A stretch of DNA of 64,000 nt, taken from positions 110,168 through 174,167 of the forward strand of contig JAJEIQ010000078.1 in assembly GCA_022827905.1 (NCBI GenBank). Reading direction: 5' to 3'. Source of the DNA: Pseudomonadales bacterium (GTDB lineage Bacteria > Pseudomonadota > Gammaproteobacteria > Pseudomonadales > Azotimanducaceae). Positions 53,548 to 62,737 of the stretch are shown piece by piece; the first letter of the stretch is position 1, and the number at the start of each line of letters is the position of its first letter. Position numbers and translations under genes: made by a program. The notes under the pieces are model-generated. The model did not search any database, was not told the DNA's origin, and worked only from the letters and a program-made list of their open reading frames with translations.

Positions 53548-54651
53548 ATGTACATACCGCTAGCCACTTTCTTTTTACTGGCGCTGGTGTTCTCTTTCCT
53601 CTGCTCCCTGTGGGAGGCCGTGCTCCTGAGCATTTCGCCGAGCCATGCGCGCGTGCTCTCCCAAAAGGGCACCCGCGTTGGCCAGACGCTGGAGGAATTC
53701 AAGGCCAACATCGACCGGCCCCTAGCCGCCATTCTGACGCTCAACACGATAGCCCACACCGTCGGTGCCATTGGCGTGGGGGCGCAGGCGGCCCTGATCT
53801 GGGCGGATGCCAGCCCGTGGATCACGCGGATCGCGGTCCCGGCGACCATGACCATCGCGATATTGGTGTTTTCGGAAATCGTGCCCAAGACCATCGGGGC
53901 GTTGCACTGGCAGCGCTTCGTGACCTTCACCGTGCATTCGCTGCGCCTACTGACCGCCGCGCTGCTGCCCTTCGTCTGGCTGAGCCAGACCATCACCCGC
54001 TACCTGAAGCGGGACACGGCACAGCCCATATTGACGCGCACCGATTTCCTGGCGATGGCGGAACTCGGTGCGGAGGAAGGCGTGTTCGAGGCCGAGGAAA
54101 GCGAGATGATCGGCCATTTGATTCGCTTTCAGACGATTCAGGCCCGGGATGTGATGACGCCGCGCACCGTGGTGGCCATGGCCTCCGAGGGCGAGAGCAT
54201 CGCCGCCTACTACGGTAGCGCCAAGCGGCAGCACTTTTCCCGCATACCTCTGTACAACGAATCCAAGGACCACGTCACCGGATACGTGCTGAAGGACGAC
54301 ATGCTCACCGCCTTGGTGGAAGGGCGGGGCAGCGAGCCGCTCACGGCCCTGCGCCGGGAAATCGTCGCGGTCGGCGAAACCTACGCCATTACCGATCTCT
54401 TCACCGTCCTGCGCAACCGTCAGGAACATTTGGCGGTGGTGCTGGACGACTTTGGCGGCATGGCGGGAATCGTCACCATGGAGGATGTCATCGAGACCCT
54501 GCTGGGCCTTGAGATCGTCGATGAAACGGACGCGACGACCGACATGCGCGAACTGGCCCGCCGCCACCGAGTGCGACGCGCGAAGGCGCTCAGCGCGTTG
54601 GATGGCCCAACCGCCCCGGCACAAGCTGAATCGGGGCTTTCCGCCGACTAA
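53548..54651 (+). CDS. CNNM/CorC-type membrane protein with CBS pair
   Basis: The 367-residue product has a DUF21/CNNM transmembrane domain with about four helices (ATFFLLALVFSFLCSLWEAV; IAILVFSEIVPKTIGALHW) and a cytosolic pair of CBS domains (ARDVMTPRTVVAMASEGES; LAVVLDDFGGMAGIVTMEDVIETLLG). It lacks the C-terminal CorC/HlyC transporter domain of longer homologs. Relatives export or sense Mg2+ or Co2+. The ATG at 53548 is preferred over a TTG at 53533. The last 4 bases overlap the convergent dehydrogenase gene. Confidence 0.85.
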   Translation: MYIPLATFFLLALVFSFLCSLWEAVLLSISPSHARVLSQKGTRVGQTLEEFKANIDRPLAAILTLNTIAHTVGAIGVGAQAALIWADASPWITRIAVPATMTIAILVFSEIVPKTIGALHWQRFVTFTVHSLRLLTAALLPFVWLSQTITRYLKRDTAQPILTRTDFLAMAELGAEEGVFEAEESEMIGHLIRFQTIQARDVMTPRTVVAMASEGESIAAYYGSAKRQHFSRIPLYNESKDHVTGYVLKDDMLTALVEGRGSEPLTALRREIVAVGETYAITDLFTVLRNRQEHLAVVLDDFGGMAGIVTMEDVIETLLGLEIVDETDATTDMRELARRHRVRRAKALSALDGPTAPAQAESGLSAD

Positions 54652-55841
54652 AAAGTGTTTTCCGTCGGTAGGCCGAGCAGGTGGCGGCCGAGTTGCTCCG
54701 TCACCCGGTCGCGGTGGGCGTTGATGTGCAGGGGCATGGCCTGAAAGTCGCGGTATCGCCGTTCGAAGGTGCCGCCTTCGCGCAGGCCGTTGCCGCCGAG
54801 CACCCGCAGGATCAGGCGCATGGCGTCGTCGCAGCAGGCCAGCGCCTGCATGGATGCGCCGAGTTGGCGCAGGTAGTCGGTTTCGGTGGGTGGAGCGGCG
54901 GCTTCGATGCGGGCATCGGTTTCGGCGCAGGCCTTAAGCACCGTGTCGCCGGCGGTCTTGATGAGGGTGCCCGCCTGCCCTAGGTTCACGTGGATGGTGG
55001 GGCGCTCGATCATCTTCACGCCGGCAATGGCGACCCGCTCACGAATGCCCTCCGCCGCCTCCGCCAACGCGGCGCCGGCCAAGCCCACCGCCATGGCGCC
55101 CAGCCAGAGATCCGAGAGGGCCACCCAGTCCTCCCGGTAGCGGTGGTGAATGACCGGGAAGTCCGGGGCGCGAAAAACCTCGCGGAACTTGTCGGGGAAG
55201 GGAACATGGCGGTCTGCCGGCACAGTTGCGTCCTTGTACCGGACGTGGTCGGTGGCGGAGGCGCGCAGGCTCATGGCCTTCCAGGTGGGGTCCACGGTCA
55301 CGCCGGGGCTGCGCAGGTCAACCAAGGTGAATCGTCGCGGGTTCTCGGCTTCCCTTAAGAAAAACACCACCCCGGCGTGCTCGCCGTAGCGGGCTCCAGA
55401 GCCGAAGGCGGCGCTGCCGTTGAGCACGATTTGATCATTGTCCACAACACCGCTGATGCGTGTGCTCGCCCCGGCCGGGAAGCAGACCCACTCCCGGTTG
55501 GCTGTGACGCTGCCGAGCAGGCCGCTGTGCTCGGGCCCCATCAGGGCGCAGAAGAAGTGGTAGGTGCACAGATGATTCCACAGGCACCAAGCGGTGGACG
55601 AGCAGCAGGCGGCAACGGCCGCCAGCTCCCGGGCCACGGCGGTGACGGTGCTGTTCAGGCCGCCGAGTTCGGGGCTCGCCGTCATGCCCATGACCGGATT
55701 GTCCTTGATGAGCGCAATCACCTCGGCGCTGACGCTGCGGCTGGCGTCGGCTTCGGTCGCTTGGGCGGCGATGGCGGGGAGCACGGGCTCGATCAGCAGG
55801 CCATCGGTGGGCCAGTCGATGAAGGTCAACGTTTCTTTCAT
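54648..55841 (-). CDS. Acyl-CoA-dehydrogenase-like flavoprotein
   Basis: The 397-residue product has the acyl-CoA dehydrogenase fold: helical N-domain (GMTASPELGGLNSTVTAVAREL), beta domain (GSAAFGSGARYGEHAGVVFF) and C-terminal helices (ILRVLGGNGLREGGTFERRYRD). Lack of the classical catalytic Glu context and the AACCSSTAW stretch bring it near the flavin-dependent monooxygenase/hydroxylase branch (HpaH/DszC-like). It may hydroxylate an aromatic or sulfur compound rather than dehydrogenate CoA esters. Confidence 0.7.
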   Translation of the reverse strand: MKETLTFIDWPTDGLLIEPVLPAIAAQATEADASRSVSAEVIALIKDNPVMGMTASPELGGLNSTVTAVARELAAVAACCSSTAWCLWNHLCTYHFFCALMGPEHSGLLGSVTANREWVCFPAGASTRISGVVDNDQIVLNGSAAFGSGARYGEHAGVVFFLREAENPRRFTLVDLRSPGVTVDPTWKAMSLRASATDHVRYKDATVPADRHVPFPDKFREVFRAPDFPVIHHRYREDWVALSDLWLGAMAVGLAGAALAEAAEGIRERVAIAGVKMIERPTIHVNLGQAGTLIKTAGDTVLKACAETDARIEAAAPPTETDYLRQLGASMQALACCDDAMRLILRVLGGNGLREGGTFERRYRDFQAMPLHINAHRDRVTEQLGRHLLGLPTENTF

Positions 55842-55937
55842 TTATTGAAGTAGTCGGTCATGGCCCATTGCCCAAAGCGGGGCACCATATCACGCCGCGG
55901 TTTCGCAAATCAGGAGGGGTTGGTCATACTAGCGCCC

Positions 55938-56630
55938 ATGAGCCACTCCGTTCGCCAGCACTTGCAACTCGACATCGAGGCTTACGATGGGTCGATTCGC
56001 GCGTTCATCCCCGGTTACGAAGCCATGCTTCGGTGCGCTGCGGAGGCAGTCGCTGGGGTCCAGCCTGAAAGAGTGCTCGACCTAGGCGCCGGGACGGGCG
56101 CCTTGGCCGAGGTGATCTTGGAGCAGTCGGACGTGGCTGTCGTTGAGTTGGTGGACGTGGACGAGGAAATGCTGGGCCGTGCGCAGGCGCGGTTGCAGCG
56201 CTTCGGGGAGCGGGTTCGTTTGCGTCGGCAGTCGTTCAACGATCCGTTGCCAAGCTGCGATGCGGTGGCCGCCTCCCTCGCCCTGCACCATGTTGCGGAC
56301 ATCGGCGCCAAGACCGCGCTCTTTGCCCGCATCGCGCAGGCGCTTCGACCGGGGGGCCTCTTCGTCAATGCCGACGTGACCATGCCGGAAGCCGACCCGG
56401 AGCGGGCGGCGGACTACGCCACCTGGGCGGCACACTTGGTCGTCTGCGGCATCCCCGAGGCGCGGGCGTACCAGCACTTCGATGAGTGGTCGGACGAGGA
56501 CACCTACTTTCCGCTGGAAACGGAGCTTCAGGCGATGCGTGAGGCGGGGTTTGACGCCAACTGCGTTTGGCGCCAAACCCCAAGCACGGTCCTCGTGGGC
56601 GGTCGGCGAGCCGCTACATCGAGTAGCTGA
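55938..56630 (+). CDS. Class I SAM-dependent methyltransferase
   Basis: The 230-residue product has motif I VLDLGAGTGALAEVIL, acidic motif VELVDVDEEML, and LALHHVADI with RIAQALRPGGLFVNADV. The final residues carry TPSTVLVGGRR. The ATG at 55938 matches the conserved domain start; upstream codons look non-coding. The 3' end overlaps the convergent TonB receptor by 17 bases. Acceptor unknown. Confidence 0.8.
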   Translation: MSHSVRQHLQLDIEAYDGSIRAFIPGYEAMLRCAAEAVAGVQPERVLDLGAGTGALAEVILEQSDVAVVELVDVDEEMLGRAQARLQRFGERVRLRRQSFNDPLPSCDAVAASLALHHVADIGAKTALFARIAQALRPGGLFVNADVTMPEADPERAADYATWAAHLVVCGIPEARAYQHFDEWSDEDTYFPLETELQAMREAGFDANCVWRQTPSTVLVGGRRAATSSS

Positions 56631-59148
56631 TCTTGGCGTAGATCAGGGCGCCGTTGTGGCCGGCGGGCGAGTAGCGCGGGTACTTGCGCCCGTTGCCGGG
56701 GTTGATGGATTTGTCCGGGTACTCGTTGAGCGCGTTCTCCGCCCCCACCGTAACCGCCAGCCCACTGTCGAAGTTGTGCTGGGCTAGCAAGTCCACCAAG
56801 CCGTAGCCGTCGAATTCGGCGGCGCTGTGGTCGTCGTACCACTCGCCGAAGTAGCTGTAGCGGCCGACGAGGTACCAGTTGTTGATGCTGTGGGTCAGCG
56901 TCAGGTTGAAGCGCGTCTCCGGCGCGCCGCGCTCCAGGTTGTCGATGGTGTCGCCGCTGGTGATCGTTGAGCCGGGCCGGAAGTTCTTCACCTTGGTGGT
57001 GGTGTGGTTGAAGGACAGCAGCAGGTCGGTGCTGCCGAGGTCCGTTTCCCAGCCGTAGGTGGCCACCACGTCCACGCCTTCGGTTTCGGTGTCGAAGTCG
57101 TTGGTGAAGTAGCGCACCGAGGTGAATTCAGCCGCTTCCGGCACCCCGTCGGCGATCAGCGCCTGCTTGATGGCGTCGGTGACGTCGAACAGCCCGGAGA
57201 GCGCGATGCGGTCGTCGACGTCGATGCGGAAGTAGTCCACGGTCAGGCTCAAGCCGTTGTCGAGGGCCAGCACCGCGCCTAGGGTGAAGTTCTCCGATTC
57301 CTCCGGTTCCAGCTCCCGCCCGCCGAGCGCCATGGCCACTGGGTGGGTTGAGCCGATGGTGCCGCGCTCCTCGAAGGCGTTGGTGGCGGCGTTGACCACG
57401 GTGGAGACGTTGCGGGCGTTGGACTGGCCCGGGGTCGGTGCCCGGAAGCCGGTGCCGAAGGAGCCGCGCAGGGCCAAGGCGTCGGTCACCTGCAAATGGG
57501 TGGCGAACTTGAAGTTGGTGGTGCTGCCGAAGCCGTCGAAGTCCTCCCAGCGCAAGGCGCCGCCGATGCGCCAGTTTTCGGTGGCGTTCACTTCCATGTC
57601 GAGGTAGGTGGCGATGTTGGCCCGGTCCCAAGTGCCGGAGGAGGCGGGGTTGAAGCCGCCGAAACCGTTGGAGCCAGTGCCGAACCCGTACTGCTGGTAG
57701 GGCCCGATCTCCCAGGAGGCGCGCTCGCCGGTGGTGATCTTGAACTCCTCCTCGCGCCATTCGAAGCCGCCGGCGATGTTGAGGTCGGAGGCCATGCCGA
57801 CGTCCACCGGATAGGACAGATCGATGTTGAAGTTGGTTTCCTGCTGGGTGTACTCGCCGATGTCGAAGTCCCGCGGCGAGTCGGCGCCCAAGGACGGGTT
57901 CAGCGAGTTGTTGAGAAAGCCGTCCATGTTGTTTTCGCCGATGCCGGCGGAGACGTCGTACAGCAACCCGTTGGTCATGCTGCCCTTGACCCCGGCGAAC
58001 AGCGAGTAATCGGTCATTTCCGCGCCAAAGGCCGGCGTGAATCCTTCGGGATAGAGCTCGACGAACGAAAAGCAGCCCGGATCCCCCGCCACTGCGTCAC
58101 GGTAGGCGAGCAGGTTGTCGGCGGTGGAGGGCACGCCGTGCTTCTCCTGGCAGCCGTCGCCGGCGGTCAGGAAGATGTTATCGCCGGTCTTGTACACGCC
58201 GGTGCGGTTCATCGGGCTGCGGAAGAAGAAGGGCGTCTCCACCTCGCGGCTGGAAAAGTTGCCGAAGGCGTAGAACTCGGTGGCGTCGTTGATGTCGAGG
58301 CCGATGTTGGCCACCGCCTTGATGCTGTCGCTCACCTTGGGCGAACCCCAAGGCTTGGCCGGATCGCCGACGTTGGGAATGCCCAAGGCCATCAGGGCCG
58401 CGGCGTCGCGGTGCTGGACGCTGCGTTCGGTGTCCGAGGACTGGCCGAGCTCCAGGCTCAGGTTCACGAATCCGGAGTCGCCCAACGGCAGGCCGGCGTT
58501 GCCCGCGATGGTGGTCAGGTCTTCGCCGGTGTCCTTGGCGTAAAAGCCGTGCTTGGCTTCAACGCTGAAGCCTTCGGGGGCATCCTTGAGCACGAAGTTG
58601 AGCACCCCGGCGATGGCGTCGGAGCCGTATTGGGCGGCGGCGCCGTCGCGCAACACCTCCATGCGCTTGATGGCGATGGCCGGAATGGCGGAGATGTCCG
58701 GCCCTTGGGCGCCGTTGGATGCGCCGTTCGAAATCCATTGAATGACCGAGCCGCGATGCCGGCGCTTGTTGTTCATCAGCACCAATGTGTGGTCCGGGGC
58801 CAGCCCGCGTAGGTTGACGGGTCGCAGCAGGGCGGCGAGGTCGCGGGACGGATTGTCGCTGACGTGGAACGAGGGCACCAGGGCGCGGATTAGGTTGGAC
58901 ATGTCGCTGCCGCCTTGGTTTTCAAAGTCCTCGCTGCTGATCGTGTCCACCGGAACGGAGGAGTCCTCAACCGAGCGGGGTGCCCCGCGTGTGCCGATGA
59001 CCACCACTTCCTCGATGGCCGCATCGTCGGCCGCTGCAGCGCCGACGCCGCCGGGGGTGGCAATGAGCGCCAGCAGCGAAGCGCAAGCCGCCGTTTGCCG
59101 CAGTGCGCTCGGCGGCGAATCCGCCTGGAGTGCCGTTTTCGTCTTCAT
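56614..59148 (-). CDS. TonB-dependent receptor of the peptidase-P450 cluster
   Basis: The 844-residue receptor starts at an ATG with AAGGAGG just upstream. It has a long signal peptide (ALRQTAACASLLALIATPGGVGA), a TonB box region (AIEEVVVIGTRGAPRSVED), a plug (TLVLMNNKRRHR, RMEVLRDGAAAQYGSDAIAG) and a barrel with many Gly/Asn-rich loops. The plug is of the type paired in marine gammaproteobacteria with M28-like peptidases and oxidoreductases. The M28-like lipoprotein gene is 43 bases upstream on the same strand. Confidence 0.88.
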   Translation of the reverse strand: MKTKTALQADSPPSALRQTAACASLLALIATPGGVGAAAADDAAIEEVVVIGTRGAPRSVEDSSVPVDTISSEDFENQGGSDMSNLIRALVPSFHVSDNPSRDLAALLRPVNLRGLAPDHTLVLMNNKRRHRGSVIQWISNGASNGAQGPDISAIPAIAIKRMEVLRDGAAAQYGSDAIAGVLNFVLKDAPEGFSVEAKHGFYAKDTGEDLTTIAGNAGLPLGDSGFVNLSLELGQSSDTERSVQHRDAAALMALGIPNVGDPAKPWGSPKVSDSIKAVANIGLDINDATEFYAFGNFSSREVETPFFFRSPMNRTGVYKTGDNIFLTAGDGCQEKHGVPSTADNLLAYRDAVAGDPGCFSFVELYPEGFTPAFGAEMTDYSLFAGVKGSMTNGLLYDVSAGIGENNMDGFLNNSLNPSLGADSPRDFDIGEYTQQETNFNIDLSYPVDVGMASDLNIAGGFEWREEEFKITTGERASWEIGPYQQYGFGTGSNGFGGFNPASSGTWDRANIATYLDMEVNATENWRIGGALRWEDFDGFGSTTNFKFATHLQVTDALALRGSFGTGFRAPTPGQSNARNVSTVVNAATNAFEERGTIGSTHPVAMALGGRELEPEESENFTLGAVLALDNGLSLTVDYFRIDVDDRIALSGLFDVTDAIKQALIADGVPEAAEFTSVRYFTNDFDTETEGVDVVATYGWETDLGSTDLLLSFNHTTTKVKNFRPGSTITSGDTIDNLERGAPETRFNLTLTHSINNWYLVGRYSYFGEWYDDHSAAEFDGYGLVDLLAQHNFDSGLAVTVGAENALNEYPDKSINPGNGRKYPRYSPAGHNGALIYAKISYSM

Positions 59149-59191
59149 GTTGTCCTCCTTGACTAAGCGAGCCGTCGCGGCCCGGTCGAAA

Positions 59192-60769
59192 TTAGGGGAT
59201 GTCTTTGGCGCGCAATTGCTCGGTGATTGCCTCAAGGTCCGCTGTCATCAGCACCCCGGTCAACTCCGTTAGGGTGAGTGCTTGGCTGACGAACAGCGCC
59301 TTGCTCCAGCGCTCGATGGTGGCGTGGCTCGACCAGTAGTGGCCGAGGAAGCCGCCAAGGCCATAGGCGGGCACGTCCAGGCAGTGCCAGACATCGCAGC
59401 GGTCCGGCAGGGCGATGACGCCGACCCCCCACCAGACTTGCTGCAGTCCGCCGTTGATGCCGGGGCGTTCCGGTGCTGCAACCTGGGCGCGGGACCAACC
59501 GTACTTGCGCACCGCGGCGATGGCGGCGTCGATGAGTTGGGGATGGGCGCGGGACCAGAGGTAGGATTGCTCGGCTAGCCCGGTCGGCTCCACCACGCCG
59601 TCCACTTCCCGGTAGTCCATCTCGCCCATGTGCTCCGCCTGCACCACGGCGACGATCCCTTCCCGCGCTTCCGGGTGGCGATTCAGCCAGGCCGGCTCGT
59701 CGTGCTCCCGTTCCATGCCGGGCATGTAGTGGCGGCAATCCAAGTAGATGGTCAGGGTGCGCGGCCTTTGCGCTTGGGGGATGTGCGAGAAGTACTTGAC
59801 GATTGCCAGCAGGCCCAGGGCGCCGTTGTCCTGGGTGATGGACGGGCCGTCGGTGTGGTTGACCAGCACGATCTGCTCGTCGTGCGGAGTGCCGTAGTCC
59901 TTGCCGGGCAGGTAGGCGATGAGTTGGTAGGCCTCGGCAGGCTCCAGGGTGGCCTCCAAGCGCAAGGTGGCCGTCTTGCCGGCCTTGGCGTCGGCGATGA
60001 CCCCGGCGCCGTCCTCCCGGCCGAGGATCAGGGTGGGGGCATCGTAGAGGGTGGGCACCGGGAAGGTGTACAGGCCCTTGGTGCGCTCATAGGCCATGTC
60101 ATAGACGATGACGGCGCCGGCCGCCTCACCGGCTGCCGGGATCTCGTCCAGGCCTTGGGCGAGTTGCCACCAAATGTCGAAGGTGAAGGTCTCGGCCGGG
60201 TCAACGAATTCGTAGGGGGCTTGCAGAGTCTCGGCGTCGGTGGCGAATTCGTAGTCGTTGAAGGTGTAGTTGATGATGTAGTCGTCGTCGTAGGGTGGCT
60301 GCGGGTGGGGCCGTGTGGGAATGACGACGATCTTGTCCTTGATGGAATCCGGCGGGTCGTCGTGATCGTAGTAAACCATCTCACGGGTTACGCCTTCCGC
60401 GCCGGTCGATCCGGAGTAGGCGCCGTAGTTGGCCACCCGCCCCTCTCGGCCATCGGATTGAAGGGACCAGCCGGTCGAATCGTCGGTGGTGTCCCAACGC
60501 TCGAATGTCCAGCGGTTCCTGAGCAAATCCACCGCTCCGTGCTCTTTGAGCTTGGCCTCCAGAAAGGCCATGTAGCGTTGCCACTCCGGACTGCCGGTGA
60601 GGGTTGGCAGATTGGCGTTCTTGACGGTTGCCCAAGCGTAGGCTTCGTCCTCGGCGACGGTCCAGTCCGGGTTGAGGGCGGTGAGGTGCGCTCGGTAGGG
60701 GGCCGGTTGCGGCGCTTCGCTACATGCAGCCAGCGCCGCCAGCAGGACCGCGGCGGACGGGACCTTCAT
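59192..60769 (-). CDS. M28-family peptidase-like lipoprotein
   Basis: The 525-residue product has a lipobox (LLAALAACSE, Cys16), placing it on the periplasmic face. A PA-like insert in the middle (GAVIVYDMAYERTKGLYTF) precedes the M28 metal core: VLVNHTDGPSITQDNGALGLLAI supplies His and Asp ligands, VVQAEHMGEMDYREVDG the Glu pair. The last zinc His could be in the C-terminal DVWHCLDVPAYG or FLGHYWSSHAT. It could hydrolyse an amide or peptide bond of the compound imported by the adjacent receptor. Stop overlaps the P450 (ATGA). Confidence 0.75.
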   Translation of the reverse strand: MKVPSAAVLLAALAACSEAPQPAPYRAHLTALNPDWTVAEDEAYAWATVKNANLPTLTGSPEWQRYMAFLEAKLKEHGAVDLLRNRWTFERWDTTDDSTGWSLQSDGREGRVANYGAYSGSTGAEGVTREMVYYDHDDPPDSIKDKIVVIPTRPHPQPPYDDDYIINYTFNDYEFATDAETLQAPYEFVDPAETFTFDIWWQLAQGLDEIPAAGEAAGAVIVYDMAYERTKGLYTFPVPTLYDAPTLILGREDGAGVIADAKAGKTATLRLEATLEPAEAYQLIAYLPGKDYGTPHDEQIVLVNHTDGPSITQDNGALGLLAIVKYFSHIPQAQRPRTLTIYLDCRHYMPGMEREHDEPAWLNRHPEAREGIVAVVQAEHMGEMDYREVDGVVEPTGLAEQSYLWSRAHPQLIDAAIAAVRKYGWSRAQVAAPERPGINGGLQQVWWGVGVIALPDRCDVWHCLDVPAYGLGGFLGHYWSSHATIERWSKALFVSQALTLTELTGVLMTADLEAITEQLRAKDIP

Positions 60770-62073
60770 CGGCTGGCTTTAAACTCGATGTGCAGTTCCT
60801 TCAGAGCCCGCAGGGCGAAGTTGGGCGCGATGGTGAAGTCGTTTTCGCCGGGCGCGAACCACAGCTCGTCAATCCGATCCACCAGCGCCTTGAACGACCA
60901 GTACATCTCCCGCCGGGCCAAGGGCGCGCCCAGGCAGTGGTGGATGCCGGAGCCGAAGGCCAGGTGGCGCCCCGGCTTGTCCCGGTTCAGGTCCAGTTGC
61001 TCCGGGCACTCGAACTCCCGCTCGTCGCGGTTGGCGGCGGCGTAGCGGATGTTGAGCATGGCTCCGGCCGGAATGGTGATGCCGTGCAGTTCAATGTCCG
61101 TGGCGGCGGTGCGGAACAGGCCCTGCACCGGCCCCTCCAAGCGCAGCACTTCCTCGCAGAAGGTGCGCAGGTGCTTGTCGGGGTCCGCCTTGAGCAGGGC
61201 CCAAGCCTCTGGGTTCTCGACCAGCAGCTTGACGCCGTAGCCGATGGCGTTGGTGGATGTCTCCGAGCCGCCGACAAAGGTGTCCGCCATCATCTCCGCA
61301 TGCAGTTCGTTGTCGTTGAGGGGACGGCCCCATTCCGGGATGACGCGATTCACCAAGTCGGACAGCAGGGTGTCGTCGGGTTCCTTGCGCAGGCGCTCGA
61401 AGATGGGCTGGAAGTAGTGCTGGGCCTCGATTTCCATCTCCACGGACCACTTCTCCTCCGCCTCGGTCTGCATCATGCCGAGGCGCTGCACCCAAGCGTC
61501 GGTCCAAGCCTTGATTTGCCAGATGTCCTCCTCCGGCACGCCCATTTGGCGGCCGATGATGATGAGCGGCAAGGGCACGGCGAACTGCTTGACCCAGTCG
61601 CAGCGGCCATCATCGATGAAGGCGTCGATCAGCTTGTAGGCGGTTTCCTCCACGAAGGGATCCATGGCGTTGATCTTCTTGGGGCGGAACGCCTCGTTGA
61701 ACATGGCCCGCATCTGCTTGTGGTTGGGGTCGTCGCGCCCGGCCAAGGTGGGGGCGGGCACCCAGCCTTGGTCTTGGTAGAGCTTTAGCATGCGCTCGGC
61801 TCGCTCCGGGTCGATGCGCCCACGGCCCCCGCCCTGGCCGCCGCGCATGCCGTTAACGTAGGCCTCGGTGTCGAGCAGGATGTTGCGCAGATCCTCGAAG
61901 CGGGTGATGACGTAGAAGCCGGTCAGCGGATCCTGCCACACGGGCGCTTCGTCGCGCAGTTTTTCGTAGGCATGGTAGGGGCAGTTCTGCAGTTCCGCAT
62001 CGAGCAGGTTAATGTCGTCGACGGCTTCCGGGGTGACGGGTTGGTAGGGTTGCTTTTGTTCGGCTTCACTCAT
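60766..62073 (-). CDS. Cytochrome P450
   Basis: The 435-residue soluble bacterial P450 has heme-thiolate Cys380 in AFGSGIHHCLGAPLAR, the K-helix EEVLRLEGPVQG with FRTAATDIELHG, and the I-helix FVGGSETSTNA. The I-helix acid is Glu where the usual motif is (A/G)GxDT, which could alter proton delivery. No redox partner is in the window. The ATG at 62073 fits family N-termini. It overlaps the M28-like gene by 4 bases and follows a VOC protein by 11 bases, so these three are an operon. Confidence 0.88.
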   Translation of the reverse strand: MSEAEQKQPYQPVTPEAVDDINLLDAELQNCPYHAYEKLRDEAPVWQDPLTGFYVITRFEDLRNILLDTEAYVNGMRGGQGGGRGRIDPERAERMLKLYQDQGWVPAPTLAGRDDPNHKQMRAMFNEAFRPKKINAMDPFVEETAYKLIDAFIDDGRCDWVKQFAVPLPLIIIGRQMGVPEEDIWQIKAWTDAWVQRLGMMQTEAEEKWSVEMEIEAQHYFQPIFERLRKEPDDTLLSDLVNRVIPEWGRPLNDNELHAEMMADTFVGGSETSTNAIGYGVKLLVENPEAWALLKADPDKHLRTFCEEVLRLEGPVQGLFRTAATDIELHGITIPAGAMLNIRYAAANRDEREFECPEQLDLNRDKPGRHLAFGSGIHHCLGAPLARREMYWSFKALVDRIDELWFAPGENDFTIAPNFALRALKELHIEFKASR

Positions 62074-62084
62074 GATGGCCGCCC

Positions 62085-62606
62085 CTAGCCAGCTTCCCGG
62101 ATCAAGTCCGTCACGCCGTCCCACTCCTCGTGGTCGCGCTTCCAGCCGTTGAACAGATCCACGATGATGGGCGCATCGCCGTGCAACTCCACGTAGCAGC
62201 CCATGTCCTTGCGGCAGTCCATGTAGGCGACGTAATCACCGCCCCAAAGGGTGCAGGCGGTCTCGTAGCCGGCCTCGTTGAAGCGCTTGATTTCGCCGCT
62301 GACATCGTGAATCAGCAAGCCGATGTGGTGAAAGCCCTGCTCCCCTTCGGCGTACATCTCCCGGTAGATGGACGGCGTGTCATCGTGTTGGGCAATGAAC
62401 TGGACGTGGGCCGGCCCGGCTTGCCCGAAGGCGTAGCTGACATCGGCCTCCACGGGCTCGCCCCGGTAGCGAAAACTCTCCGCGATGTGGTGGCGCACGA
62501 CGTGAAACGGCCCGGCGCCGACCATTTTATTCCACTTGTGGCACGCTTCGTCAATATCGTTGACGAAATAGGCATATTGCCATATCGGGTGTCGAATGAT
62601 GCTCAT
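62085..62606 (-). CDS. VOC-superfamily (glyoxalase/dioxygenase-fold) protein
   Basis: The 173-residue product shows two beta-alpha-beta-beta-beta modules with metal-ligand-like positions: HPIWQYAYFVNDIDEACHKW, VQFIAQHDD, GFHHIGLLIHDV and GCYVELHGD. An excellent site (GGAGGGG) precedes the ATG at 62606. In VOC proteins these His and Glu residues hold a divalent metal. It is first in the P450-M28-TonB gene row. Confidence 0.8.
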   Translation of the reverse strand: MSIIRHPIWQYAYFVNDIDEACHKWNKMVGAGPFHVVRHHIAESFRYRGEPVEADVSYAFGQAGPAHVQFIAQHDDTPSIYREMYAEGEQGFHHIGLLIHDVSGEIKRFNEAGYETACTLWGGDYVAYMDCRKDMGCYVELHGDAPIIVDLFNGWKRDHEEWDGVTDLIREAG

Positions 62607-62737
62607 TAAGCCCCTCCAAAAGCTGTGATCCCGCTGCGACAGGGGCGAAAAGATAGCAGAAATGGTTGGGCTTTTGGCAGCGGGGCCAGCGGATTCCTTC
62701 GCGTGAGCGGGACCGCTGAACAATTGAAAAAAAGTCA
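62607..62737. other. Upstream region of the VOC-P450 operon, cut by the IS element
   Basis: About 130 bases of non-coding sequence carry the likely promoter of the VOC gene on the minus strand. The IS4-type element begins immediately beyond. No RNA gene or clear terminator is seen. Confidence 0.4.
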
